Positions 20,793 through 32,407 of a stretch of 64,000 bases of DNA are shown here, in pieces. Both the position numbers and the translations under genes were made by a program. Below the pieces are notes generated by a model. That model ran no database searches, was not told the DNA's origin, and saw nothing but the letters and a program-made list of their open reading frames with translations. The stretch comes from Pinus tabuliformis. Lineage: Eukaryota; Streptophyta; Pinopsida; Pinales; Pinaceae. The stretch is from the NCBI GenBank assembly GCA_031772625.1, contig CM062815.1, positions 916,328,979 through 916,392,978 of the forward strand, written 5' to 3'. The stretch's first letter is position 1. Every line of letters begins with the position of its first letter.

Positions 20793-23700
20793 AACATGGT
20801 GTCAAGGATATTCAAGAAAGAGATTAGAGATTGTTGGAATAACAGAGTAGATCAGTTTATAGTAGAACAAGCTACTCAAAGGGGTCAACTGATTGCCAAA
20901 GTTAGTACATAGACTTTATATGCTGAGGGTGTTAGTGACCAATACGATATCTTCTAGTGCAAGTTCCTAAAAGACTTGTATAATTGGATAAGAAGGCTAA
21001 AAGTGCAGAATCAATCAAAGGGAACAACATCAACTCACCGTAGGTTGATTCCTTTAGACCTTTTATGACTTCAGCAGTTAGATAACGATCTAGCAAGGGT
21101 AGTTGACTTTTGGGTATAGATTACAGTGGAGGGTACATAGTCACGTTTTCCATAGAAAATTATCAATCCTTTTCAAGGTAGGAAGTGGTGTTCAATTCTG
21201 GGTTAAGAGGAAGGTTGGTGAGGGAAGTGCCATTGTGGATTAAGATGTTCATGGTAGAAGAAGGACTACTACTCTCATCTACCAAGATGATGGTAGTGTA
21301 AAACCCTAGTACTAGGGAAGGACCTAAGGGGAGAATGCTATTGGTTGGGGAATAGAGATGCTGCTGAAGGAATGGATGTAGAAGGATTTCGGAAATCCAA
21401 AGATGTTAGGGCATAGAGGAGAGCGTTGTTAGCTGAAAAGTGGCAGGCGACAGTGGTTCAGACTCTAAAGAAGAGAAATATGGGACCCCACTAAGTAGGA
21501 GCAATGTTGGGGAACTAAGAAGAGGAAGGGAGATTTAAAGAATATGCAGGACATGATAATAATGGCAATTGGAAAGACAGGAGCCAGAATAACAAAGAGG
21601 ATCCTTCCTTATAGGTTGCGGGAAGGATAACAAAAGAACAGATGTCGAGAAGTCACTAAGAGGAAATGGGTAGCATCATGAGAAGGTTATTTACCGAAGG
21701 AGAAACATCCGCAAGAGGTCAGTATCAATATCCCCAAGGTACAGGTAGTATTCCCCTCGACCTTCCCCTAGTGCCTACTATAATCGAGAGAAATTTGTTA
21801 TTAAATTATCTAAAGAAATACGAGTACATAACGTACACGAGAAATATAAGGCCAGTTTCAATGCAGTAAATAATAGGGGAATTAGTGGTATTAGTAATCT
21901 AGGACTACAAGGATCACAGCAACCTAGAACCAAGGGATTTGTGTTGTTGGCACATACTCAAATAAACGTGGTGGGGTCTTTCACCAGATACCCAAAGTTT
22001 GTGGGTAGAGGAAATGAAGATGTAGAACAACACTGGTATCTCTACGGAGCTATATGGAGAGCACGACAGACACCAAACAATGCTAAATCGATTGAATTCC
22101 AAACCATGTTGAGGGAGAGAGCTCTACATTGGTTAATAAAATGGGCAGAACAGAGCCAGAATCCCATTGTAGAAGATATCAAGAGAGGGTTCCTATAGGA
22201 AGTTAAAGTACCTCAGACTAACTAGCAAGGACTATCGGAGCTATGGAAAATCAAGCATAAGGAAGGCAAAACTGCTTGGGAACTGATGCAAAGGTTTAAG
22301 GATGCTATTGCTAGTTTAGTTACACCCTAGATACTAATCATCAAAGAGAATGGTTCATTAAGGCGCTCTTTCCCCTTACAAGAATGTCATTGACGCAACA
22401 GAAGATCGAGACTCTCCAGGATGCTTTAGATTAAGCATCACGAATAGAGGCTATGGCTAGATACCCGCATGAACATCGGGGGTTAGAGTATAGGATCCTT
22501 CGATTATGGGCATTCAAAATCAGATTTCCACCTTAACGGAGAAATTGAAGGATCTACAACCAGTTTAGCGAGTTAGACCCAATGTATGGTGCACACACTG
22601 CATGGTGGAGGGACATATCGCGACAAAATGTCTAAGGTTGCAGGGAATTAACCATTCAAGGGGGATTTCAGGATCATCAAGAACCCCACCAACAACAGGA
22701 GTTGCGATAGTAGGAGCGCAAGGAGCTTTCCCTAGAAGGAAAAATCAAGAATACTGTGAAATTTCTAGGATGTATGGACATCTAACAAAGATGTGACCAA
22801 TACTACAGAAGTACTCCAATGTCCCTAATAACATCTATTGTGAGTTTTGTGCATCTACGATGCATCACACTGACCAGTGCAGGGCATTGGATGCTTTAGA
22901 AGAATGGTTGGATAGGTCAACGTTCAGAATCAATGAGTCCAATAGGGGAGCACGAGGAGGAAATGGGAGAGGAGGAAGAGTGGGAGGAAGAGGTTCCATA
23001 ATTTTCTACAAATGTGACTAAGAGGGGAATGTCGCTAGGGAATGTCTTCTCCCTAGGTGTTATGGACATATTTGGGCACTGCAACCCCAATCTCATATGT
23101 CCATAAACCAAGGGCTTCGAAACCCCTAAAAGTGTTTTTTCATGCCCTAAAGGAACAAGGTCAGCTGATTACATCATCTCCCAGAAGTTCTCCCTAAAAA
23201 ACTACTCAGAACTGGTCAAAACTGGACCATACAGACTGCTCAGTGCTAAGGGTGTGATGCATATCACCTGCTACATACAAAAAGTGTGATGCATACTGGA
23301 AAGCCCTTCTATAGGGTGCGATGAGCGAGAGCAGACAAATGGAAGAGGCAGTTGGCCAGGTGGAAACCCAGAGAATCTTCTAGAAAATGCCCATTTGACA
23401 CCTTCCTCTTTGAATTCGCCCAGGGATGAGTAAGAGATCATGAAATCTCCAAGTGGAACCAAGAACTATCAGAGAAATGACACTAATCAAAATCCCAGAA
23501 GCTGACTCACCCACCTGCAAATATCTATATATGGATCCCTCATCCTAGAGATCCAAGAGGCTGGAATTTTGTATTTTGTAAGGAAGTGTTGTTGGTTTCT
23601 CTGTGCAACATTGTATTGTTGGGTGATCTAGCTTTTCATGAGGTGAAGAGGGCTTTCATGCTGGGAGGATGGCGCTAGGTCAGACCAATGGGTTGTAATC

Positions 23701-24660
23701 CTATCTTCTACTACTTCTATCAATAAAGATATTTGAGTTTTCCTCCATATTATTGTATATCTCTGAATCTTGTATTGATATATGCATTTGTATGGTTAAT
23801 ATACATCTGATCCTATATTGTTTATGGTTATATATCTCTATGCTTTGATGGTATTTTGTTTCTTTAACTCTACATGTGTTCTTTGAAGCAAGACAAGTGA
23901 AGAAGGAGTGGCGAAGCTCTATCAAAGGGGGGAGGAAACAAGCAAGGAGTCAAGCGAAATACTGAGGTTGGTACTTTCTGGTTCTCTCTCATCTATCTCT
24001 CATAAAGGAAAACACAAGTAACTTTAGTTTCTTTGTTTCTATGATAGCTACCCGTCTTAGTGGGACTAGCAGCTCTGACTCGATAACGCTAGGAGGTTGT
24101 GGTGTTCACAATGCAGAATCGATACACACGCCACAGAGGATTGCCCAGAACTCACCACAAAGTGGGAGGAAAGGATTAGACAGAGAGGGGCGAAGCTAGT
24201 TAACGCTGAACCTCGTATGTACGACGTTGTTCCCCTAACTAATATAAATACAGTTACAACAGGGGGAAAGAAGATAGGGGAAGATCGAGGTACGGTGGAC
24301 CTACCCTTGATCGTTAAGGAAACATCCCCGAAGAAATCATACAAGCTTATGCAACAAAAATAGTATTATCATGAGGCAGCTAAATTGTTTGAAGGGATGA
24401 CTGAGATAAAGGAAAACCAAAAATAGAATAACCATGTGCTCAAAAATGCTCATCCTATAGAAGAATGGTTTAAGTTATTTATGCAAATTTTTGAGGATGA
24501 GCACATGTTAAAAGAATTGCACAAAATTTTAAAAGCATCATTGCCAGAGGAGGAAGAGGAAGTGCAACAACCATCTACAAACTTACCAGAAAGGAATACA
24601 AGAAGAGTGAGGTGGAATAAGAAGAGAAGTGGAAAGGAATTACGAATCAATGCTCAAGTT
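20793..24660 (+). pseudogene. Gag with several zinc knuckles (A)
   Basis: Degenerate gag on the plus strand. A capsid-like piece lies at 21,941-22,198 (FTRYPKFVGRGNEDVEQHW..., ERALHWLIKW). Zinc knuckles of CX2CX4HX4C form follow near 22,590 (CTHCMVEGHIATKC), 22,757 (CEIS..., last Cys now TGA), 22,846 (CEFCASTMHHTDQC), 23,004 (partly lost) and 24,097 (CSQCRIDTHATEDC). An insertion of about 950 bp separates the last one. Gag would bind and package element RNA. There is no intact frame longer than about 90 codons. Confidence 0.75.
23130..24080 (+). repeat. Probable solo LTR inside gag of A
   Basis: Gag coding of A stops near 23,130 and resumes near 24,080 with a zinc knuckle. The insert has no coding, a CTATATATGG box at about 23,522 and a CAATAAAG polyadenylation-like signal near 23,720, 190 bp downstream, an LTR-like layout on the plus strand. 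Exact ends and target duplication were not found, so this stays a proposal. Confidence 0.4.
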
Positions 24661-25172
24661 GCATGATTCCAAATCAAGGACACAATGCTGGACCTGGGGT
24701 CGGATGTAAACATCCTCCCCAAGAAAACATTGTAGGCAGTGGGGAAGACGCAACTGAAGTATTCACCGATACAATTGAGAATGGTGAACCAGTATTGTAT
24801 CCTACTCATTGGAAGGTTGGAAAATGTAGAGGTGGATGTGGTGGGAGTAAGGACGTACACTGAATTTGAAGTAATTAAAATAATGGGTGATAAGGACCCA
24901 TATCCAACACTCCTTGGGATCGACTGGGCCTATGAAAACTATGTTGTCATTGAACTGAAGAAATAATTAATGATCTTAGAAGCAGAAGGAATGAGGGTGA
25001 TATAACCCTTGGACCCATATCAGGGGCCCAGGTTCATAGGACTTGTAGATGACAGGGACGAGCCAGGAATGCTAGACCAGCTATACACACTAACAACATG
25101 TAAAAGACGAAATTACATAAATCCTACATCAGGAGGATCTATTAGCTAGAGGAGTATTCAGAGCTTGGAAGA
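24661..25172 (+). pseudogene. Aspartic protease (A)
   Basis: The plus strand reads MLDLGSDVNILPKKT, a protease active site with D-L-G in place of D-S/T-G, then QLKYSPIQLRMVNQ and KDPYPTLLGIDWAYEN. The same order is seen in B (48,542-49,010), which supports the call. Stops interrupt after KKT and after the IELKK segment. The frame ends at the border with C near 25,173, where B continues with a gag-like segment. Confidence 0.75.
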
Positions 25173-26585
25173 TGGTTCGAAAGTTGATTTTGGTGCACTA
25201 ATATGTATTTTTACAGGAAATCTTAATTCCTACATTAATTTTCAACCCAGGATAAGTATTTTTATCTCAAGAGTGTCACCACAATCTATGCAGTGAATTC
25301 AAAGGTTAGCTAAAGGAAAATCGTTGCAATAACCAATAACTATCTCTTCAACTCAATTCACACAACTCTTAAATAAATAACTAAGGAAGAAATGACTCTG
25401 AAATAACTCTTAACACACTTTGCAATTCCGTCTACTTATTCCAAAATCAAATGAATCTGAATGCGAATGCAAAGAATCATGCCCAACAACCTTCAAATAG
25501 AATTAAAACTTACTCACTCGATCGAGAAAGAGAACTATAACAACTGAATAAAAATTATAATCTATAGAAAATCATAATTGAACAACAAATCCTAATTGAA
25601 CGACAATATCGATTGAACGACAATTCCCAATTGAACAGCAATCTCGATTGAACGACAATTCCTAATTTAAAGGGAAGCAAACAAATACAATAAATGATTT
25701 CTAAACGACAACTGTTCTCTGTAAGAAGATTATGGAAATCAATTAATACTGTCTCTAAGATCTATGATATCATAACTCAGAATGAAAAGCAATCTACTAC
25801 TGAAACTAATATAACCAATCAAATCAAAGCATTACTTAGATACATCACACGACTAAGTATGAATCAAAATGAACATCAATATGAATTGAAATCGTCAATC
25901 CTCACAATAAGCGAAATAATATTAACTAAACATTAATAATCAATAAAGATTCAAATGGAAAGATTATAACACAAGAAAGCAGTAGAAATTCTCTTGACCA
26001 GGTCCAGAGTCGCTAGAAGTCTCTGCTAAGGAATACTCAGAATTTAAGTGAAGATCAAACGCAGTCTTTCTTCATTAATATAAGTAACCAGATTACAACA
26101 TCAATGAGATAATAGTATTATATGTATCAAAAAGAAGAATTATAAATTACATAAGTCTGAACTAAACTTCGTTTTCCTTTCAGCCTTATATATAATAGTA
26201 AAAGAGTAAACTAGATAAAAGCGAATCCTTAGGATCAGGGGGGTCCTGAGGATTTCACAATACATAATTTGATTCTATCATGAAATAGTATTGGTCTTCC
26301 TGGTCTCTCACTTCCTTGCCTTCTTCATACATGGTCCTTCCCTTTTATGGGCTGGTGCTACTCTGTCAAGTGAACGACTATTGACCAATCCATGTCTTCT
26401 GCACACAAGGATAGTAAAAAGTTACTTTCCACTGCTAGATTTATCTAATTTGTTACCAAGTGCTTTCATCCAACTTTAACTGTAATTTCCTTTATTTCAA
26501 TCCATAAACAGAGATAATCATGTAAGGATAAATACGAAATAAAGCAGTTATTGAGGAGAAAATATACCTTTTTCTTGACCCAACA
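25173..26585 (-). repeat. 3' LTR of C
   Basis: The right end is set by a terminal tgttgggtc (minus) preceded by AGCTGGGGAG as polypurine tract. The minus strand has a TATATATAAGG box near 26,190-26,205. Five short repeats of ttgaac.ac with 17-19 bp spacing lie at 25,575-25,666. The left end (25,173-25,190) is inferred from where the protease reading of A stops. No coding. Confidence 0.6.
25575..25666. repeat. Short tandem repeat in LTR of C
   Basis: Five copies of an 18-bp motif of the form cgattgaacgacaattc, at about 25,577, 25,596, 25,613, 25,631 and 25,648. The motif resembles the half-units of the minisatellite at 31,163-32,300. Confidence 0.8.
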
Positions 26586-29582
26586 TACTCCCCAGCTTAC
26601 CTTGTTGCATGTCCTCATGCAATCAAATAGTTGATGTGTAGCTGAGTTAAGGAGTAGGTAGGATATACCTCCTCCTTATAATGTCTGAAGCCATTTTTCT
26701 TCCTTAATATAGCAAACGCTTGGGTAACATCTTGATCCTTCAAGGTGTAATCACAATGATACTTATCTGAAGGATACCATGTGATTGGAGTCCTATACCG
26801 ACATCCTATCCATTCAAGTCCCATAGTCAAAATCATGTTACTGTATTTATAGAAACAATTGAAGGTGGCTTTAAAGTTCTAATATCAAAATGGTTCTCGA
26901 TTTCTAACAGTAATGCTAGAGGCTTCCCACCTTTGTCTAGCTGCAGACAAGTATTCCTCATTAATCTCTTGGAAGTACTCCTTTCCTCCTTGTATAACAT
27001 CTGTATTAAATGGCCCCAGTTGGCCTATAACACCATCTCGCTTCATGAATTTCTTGTGTTTACTCAAGATCTTCAAGGGGTTAGTTGGTTCCCCTCTCAC
27101 CCGTAGGTCAATTCCTTCTTCATGCCTCCTAAAATTATTGTGGGCCTCGGCCCACTGAGTTGATTAGTAGCTAAAGAGAGAAATGCCTGGAGTTGTAGAT
27201 CTCCTATAAAGGGGCCAATGTTGATGTCCCTGTCGTCTTCCAAAAAGAATTTGTGCATATAAAGTTCACAGAGGAGGCACTATACCTACTCATTCTTTTC
27301 TCTAAAGCATTTGACAAAATCCAGGGTGGTTTTGGTTTCCACAGGCTTATCGGCCTTAGTAGCTTTGATTTTTAGCAGGAGAAACCTTTCCAAGAGGAAT
27401 AGGGATTAATTTGTAGCAGGGGCTCTACATGACAAGGTGTATGAATAAAGAGAAAAAACAGTTTCCAACTGCTCTTTAGCCCTCTGTAATTTCTCCCGTG
27501 CTTTCTCAACCTTTTTATGTTCATCCCTGAACTGAGAAAAAGTTTCATCCTCAGTTATGGTTAGTGCCACAAATATTTTATTTAATTCTTGATGTATCCT
27601 CGGGGGTACTACCTCCTCCTTGTGCTAGGCTAATTCCTGTTGAACCTTCAGTAGTTCATTCTATAGTTTGCTAATAAATGCCTCCCTGATTAGGGGAATA
27701 TAAGCAGGTGTCTCTTATATTTGGGTTTCTCCTTCTTGGGTCTCCATGGGATCAGTCTGAACATCAGCTTCAGTTGCCTCTTGAATCATGCAATGACCAA
27801 TTGGAATGTCCTCTTCAACATCTGTTTGAACAATAATATCCATGGTAGGGTGGTCCGTTTGGGTTTCCCATGAGAAAACACAAGGGTCCTCGGTTTGCAT
27901 TTCAGTGTCTTCTACAAGGCACAACTCTGTCTGAGATTCTTTTGGATAGGCCAATATATCCTCAGTTTGGGTCTCAACATCCTTTCCAGAACAATGTTTT
28001 GTCTGTGTGCCTGTGGTATCTTTTTCTACTTTCAAATTCTTAGCTCTAATGGCCTCCTTTAACCACTGCCTTAGTTTCCCAATTATCCATTTATGTTTCC
28101 TATACTTCTTAAGCACATTTTTGAACCTGTCCCAATAGGACTTCTTATCTTGGGACTTCCAATCGGTGATGGGTTAATTGCATTGTCCTCTGTTTCCTGT
28201 ATAGGTAGTAATGTGTTAGCATTAGGGAGGGTTCCATCCAGAATTGTATATCCTGATGGAGCTTCATCTTCTAGCTCTGCTTTATCATGGATTTTTATTT
28301 TAGGAGATCCCAATACAACGGTGTCTCCTGAACAATTTTCATTCTCCGGGTTTCCTTCGAGGTAGGCCTCGTCCTCAAGGGACTTAGAAAAAATAGTATT
28401 ACTTGGTTGACTTTCATCTACCAGGGTTTCATCTATAGGGTTTTCTTCAGCTGGGGGTTCCAATGAACCGGTGTCTGCTACCTAATTTCCTCCTCTACTA
28501 ACATCTTCTTCATGTACCTTTGCTTCAAGGGGTTTTTCCACAGAAGGAATTGGTTCCCTCTGTTCTTCCATGGAATCAGTGAATGGCAGGGTTTGCTCAT
28601 GACCAAGGCTGTCAACAGGGACAAAATGGATGGGGGTACAATTCTGTTCTTCAGCATTCCCGGATTGTTCTTTACCTTCTCCAAATATTCCCATGTTTTC
28701 CAATACCCTGGCCACTTCTTCCTCATAGTCTTGCAAAGGGGAATTTTGCGGACTTGCAGGTGGTGTACGGGATGGGCCAGCCTCATCTACTTGAATTGGG
28801 ATACTTTGTTCGGCTCTCACTCGCATAGAGCGTCTACATTTTGTTGGGTTTAGGGGCTTGGAGGAATTATTTCTTTTTAGTGTCCTTCTTAGACCTTGGG
28901 TTCTTGGCCCTTGTTGCTCTGTTACAACGTTTTCTAGGGGTGGAGCTAAAGTATGATTTACAACATTATCCCAAGTTGATTGCTCCTGGGCCAGTCCATT
29001 CATAATAATTAATTTAATCAATTAGTGATGATTGATTACTTTTTGTGGGTCCTTAGGTGTCCTAACTGGTCAGACAACATCATGTAATAGGGAATTCAAA
29101 TAAAACAACAAATTAGCTAAAATTTTCTCTTTTAAAATGGCTAGAAGTTTCAGTTGGCAAGGCTTTACCATATCGTGTCGACCGTCGCAGGTAATGTATC
29201 TTTGCATGATGATGGCCAATTATTTCCATTGTTGCCTTAACGCCGAAGGATGGATCCCTTTTCCTGTTCGCACCAGTTGCTCTCCTATATCTTGGAATAC
29301 TTCAATCGCATTGTGAAGAAGGACATGCTTTTTTGTCCATTTGGTTCCTTCAGCCGAAAGCCCAGTGAATTCAGCTATGACTAGTTTAGAAACTGTTATA
29401 CTTCTTCCTCTGACTGTGGTGCTGCCATTCTGCAAATTCTACAGAAATTCCAACGTCAGCTCCCCATGAAAATCCTGCAACCTATTCAAATATTGCAACC
29501 ATATTGCGTGCTCGAGAATTTCACGAGCTTGATATGATACCATAAGCACTAGCAGTTCATTCCAGATAGCTCTTCCTCCCAT
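26586..29582 (-). pseudogene. Additional ORF of C (about 1,000 codons, decayed)
   Basis: A long coding region after integrase, starting with ATG at 29,582 (MGGRAIWNELL). By order: a globular N-terminal domain (LDFHGEL-like helix, GRSITVSKLVIAEFTGL, EGTKWTKKHVLLHNA, GKGIHPSALRQQW), similar in style to domains annotated as putative plant transposon protein; a proline/acidic middle (28,083-29,021); a basic helix and TQT repeat (27,715-28,116); a helical, probably coiled-coil part (KAREKLQRAKEQLE, near 27,470-27,540); and a C-terminal domain to 26,615. Several stops and at least one frame change interrupt it. Function unknown; Athila-type elements have an env-like ORF at this place. Confidence 0.7.
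27715..28116 (-). pseudogene. TQT-repeat segment of the additional ORF (C)
   Basis: A 133-codon open stretch. A basic start (residues 1-32, KKYRKHKWIIGKLRQWLKEA) is followed by an acidic part with a Q-T pair at residues 38, 50, 62, 74, 86, 97 and 120. The first five are spaced by exactly 12. Each pair lies in a TGTQTK, VETQTE, KESQTE, TEMQTE or WETQTD context. This looks like the TQT motif recognised by dynein light chain LC8. It is part of the larger ORF, not a separate gene. Confidence 0.7.
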
Positions 29583-31162
29583 GGCTACTGTACCTGGTTC
29601 TCTTGTATGCATTTGTTTTACACTTCCACAATTCAGAACAACAGTAGAAAACATTACAACAATTAATAGAGAAATGATGATGTTTTTGGAATTAATATCA
29701 TATTTAGTTAAGTAATTAGTCCCATCAATCAAACTTAATGCAGGATCATGAGTCTACATGCTAGCCATAATGGTTGCCATCCTTTCCCCAATTAGAAATA
29801 CTTGCTAATTATTACTCATTCATAATCATCATATAGTCCTTCCCCGGAAGTTAATTCAAATGATTGTCACATAATTTTTCATAACTAGCACACATGTCCT
29901 GCGTATGCAGGCCATCCCCCCTTTGACGAGAAAAGGGCATCCACATCCTTTCAGGATGTGAAAAGCAAGCGAAAGCATTAACAATACATAAATGATGGCA
30001 ACCAATCCCAAAAACAGTGTGTTAATCAATAAAGAAATTAAGGCAATACACGTCATCAGATGTGAAATGGCCGAAAAGAAATTAAAACAAAGATTTTAAT
30101 GCATTATGTCAAAATATTTTCACTGTAAGCAGTATTAATGACAAAGGCATAATCGACAGTTTATATTAGTGACATATGTAAAATGTTTGGACAATTTAGA
30201 ATATAATGAATATACGATAGAAGTTACCATGCGAATCAACTTGTAAGAGTGTTGTTCAAATGGAAACTCCCTTTAGAAACAAATCCGTAGGTGATAAGAG
30301 CTTAGAGAATATTTGGCAGTGTAAGATGATACCTCAATACCATAAGCAGAGCCACTACTGCAAGCAGGTGTTCATAGCCTAAACATGGTTTCTTTTTAAC
30401 CCCACAATTGAGCCAGAGTCCTCCTTTTAGGATGTAGATGGTTCTTCTTTTTCCTGTCATAAAGAGACCACTATGCTGGCATGGTGACCAAATGACCATA
30501 GTTCCATTCACCAAGATATAACAAAGTGATTAGGCTGGCTCGTGATGAGACCCCCTTCCCTTCTGACAGTTTTAAGCATTAAGAAGGTCATTACCTTGGA
30601 TTGGTAGCCAAGTTGGAATGTCACTTGTTAGATCCTTATGATCATGGTAGGCTGGCTCGTGATGAGACCCCCTATTCTTTTTAAGACAATGTTTGATTCA
30701 TTTTCACATCTCATTATGTCCATTTTTCTGGTGGAATTTTTATTTGTTAAAAAGAGGGAGGCTCATTTGCTCCTTAAGAGTCAGGGATGGTGTGAGAAGT
30801 AAGAAGATGCCAATGAAAGGTTATACTCTTACCCCCATATCATCATGTCAATGAGATTTATCTAGTTGATAGTGTAAAACATAAGCCAACATGGTTTGAA
30901 AATAATGAATAATTTTATGATGTGTCCAAAGAAGAGATGTTTAGTCAATCATTATAAATATACACTATATCAGCTTTTGAACAAGGATAACCATCAAAAG
31001 GCTTCGTGAGTCATAATGGTATTGTCATTACTTTTTTTCTTCTTATTTCAAGCACAAATCCATTCAAATGGTGTTTATTCACAATACAAAGGAGAAAAGA
31101 AAAAAAATATGGCATCATGACCATTATGAAAAATTCATGATTTATTCTATTAAAAAGACAAA
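29583..31162 (-). other. Spacer of C between minisatellite and additional ORF
   Basis: About 1.6 kb. It holds a hydrophobic open stretch on the minus strand (29,856-30,056) and two exact 26-bp direct repeats at 30,531-30,556 and 30,648-30,673. I see no conserved domain. It may be a leader or intron for the additional ORF. Confidence 0.4.
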
Positions 31163-32300
31163 AAGTGTTGTTCAATTGATTGAACAACAATCATTCAATC
31201 GTTTAAAGAGAAAAAATCGCAAACAAAAGTGTTGTTCACTCCATTGAGAAACAATTGTTCAATCGTTTGAACAAAAAAAATCACAAACAAAAGTGTTGTT
31301 CAATTGATTGAACAACAATTGTTCAATTGTTTGAACAACAAAAATCACAAACAAAAGTGTTTTTCAATTGCTTGAACATAAATCGTTCAATCGTTTGAAC
31401 AAAAAAAAATTGCAAACAAAAGTGATGTTAAATCGATTGGACAACAATCGTTCAATCACTTGAACAACAAAAATCGCAAACAAAAGTGTTGTTTACTTGA
31501 TTGAACAACAATCGTTCAGTCGTTTGAATAGCAAAAATCACAAACAAAAGTGTTGTTCAATCAATTGAAAAACAATCGTTCAATCGTTTGAACAACAAAA
31601 ATTGCAAACTAAAGTGTTTTTCATTCGATTGAACAACAATCATTCAATCGTTTAAATAGCAAAAACAAAAATACGAAAGTGCTTGTTCAATCGATTGAAT
31701 GATAATTGTTCACTAATTTGAACAACAAAATCAAAATGCAAAAGTGTTGTTCAATTGGTTGAACAACAATCGTTTAGTCATTTGAACAACAAAATAAAAA
31801 AAATGAAAATGTGTTGTTCAATCTATTGAACGACAATCATTCAATCGTTTGAACAACAAAATAATAAAACAAAAATGTGTTGTTCAATCAATTGAACGGC
31901 AATTGTTCAATTGTTTGAACAACAAAATCAAAAAATGAAAATGTGTTTTTCAATCGATTAAAAGGGAATCGTTCAATCATTTGAACAGAAAAATCAAAAT
32001 GCAAAAGTGTTGTTCAATCGATTGAACAACAATTGTTCAATCATTTGAACAACAAAATAAAAAAAAAATGAAAATGTGTTGTTTAATCAATTGAATGACA
32101 ATATTTCAATCATTTGAATAGTAAAATAAAAAAATGAAAATGTGTTGTTCAATCAATTGAATGGAAATTGTTCAATCGTTTGAACAACAAAATAAAAAAA
32201 CGAAAATGTGTTGTTCAATCGATTGAACGAAAATTGTTCAATCATTAGAACAACAGAATCAAAATGCAAAAATGTTGTTCAATCGATTGAATAACACTTA
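31163..32300. repeat. Minisatellite, 18 units of 63-67 bp
   Basis: Each unit starts agtgttg or atgtgttg and contains two near-palindromes, best formed as ttgttcaatcgattgaacaa (20 bp, self-complementary) and ttgttcaatcgtttgaacaa, followed by an A-rich tail (aaaatcacaaacaaa). Units vary by point changes and are not arranged with unique spacers. It lies between integrase and the additional ORF of C. Confidence 0.95.
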
Positions 32301-32407
32301 TCAAGCACACAAAGCATAAAAATTCTCATATTTACATGGTAATGTCTAATCTTAATTGCAACCAATCAAAATGAGTATATAATTTATTTACAATTTCTAA
32401 CGAAATC

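Noticed and set aside
28093-28365. Plus-strand open frames at 28,093-28,853
   Set aside because: They are shadows of the minus-strand additional ORF of C, whose reading matches the layout of neighbouring domains.
31163-32300. CRISPR-like regular repeat array
   Set aside because: Whole units repeat, with no unique spacers between conserved repeats, and it lies inside a plant retrotransposon. It is a minisatellite.
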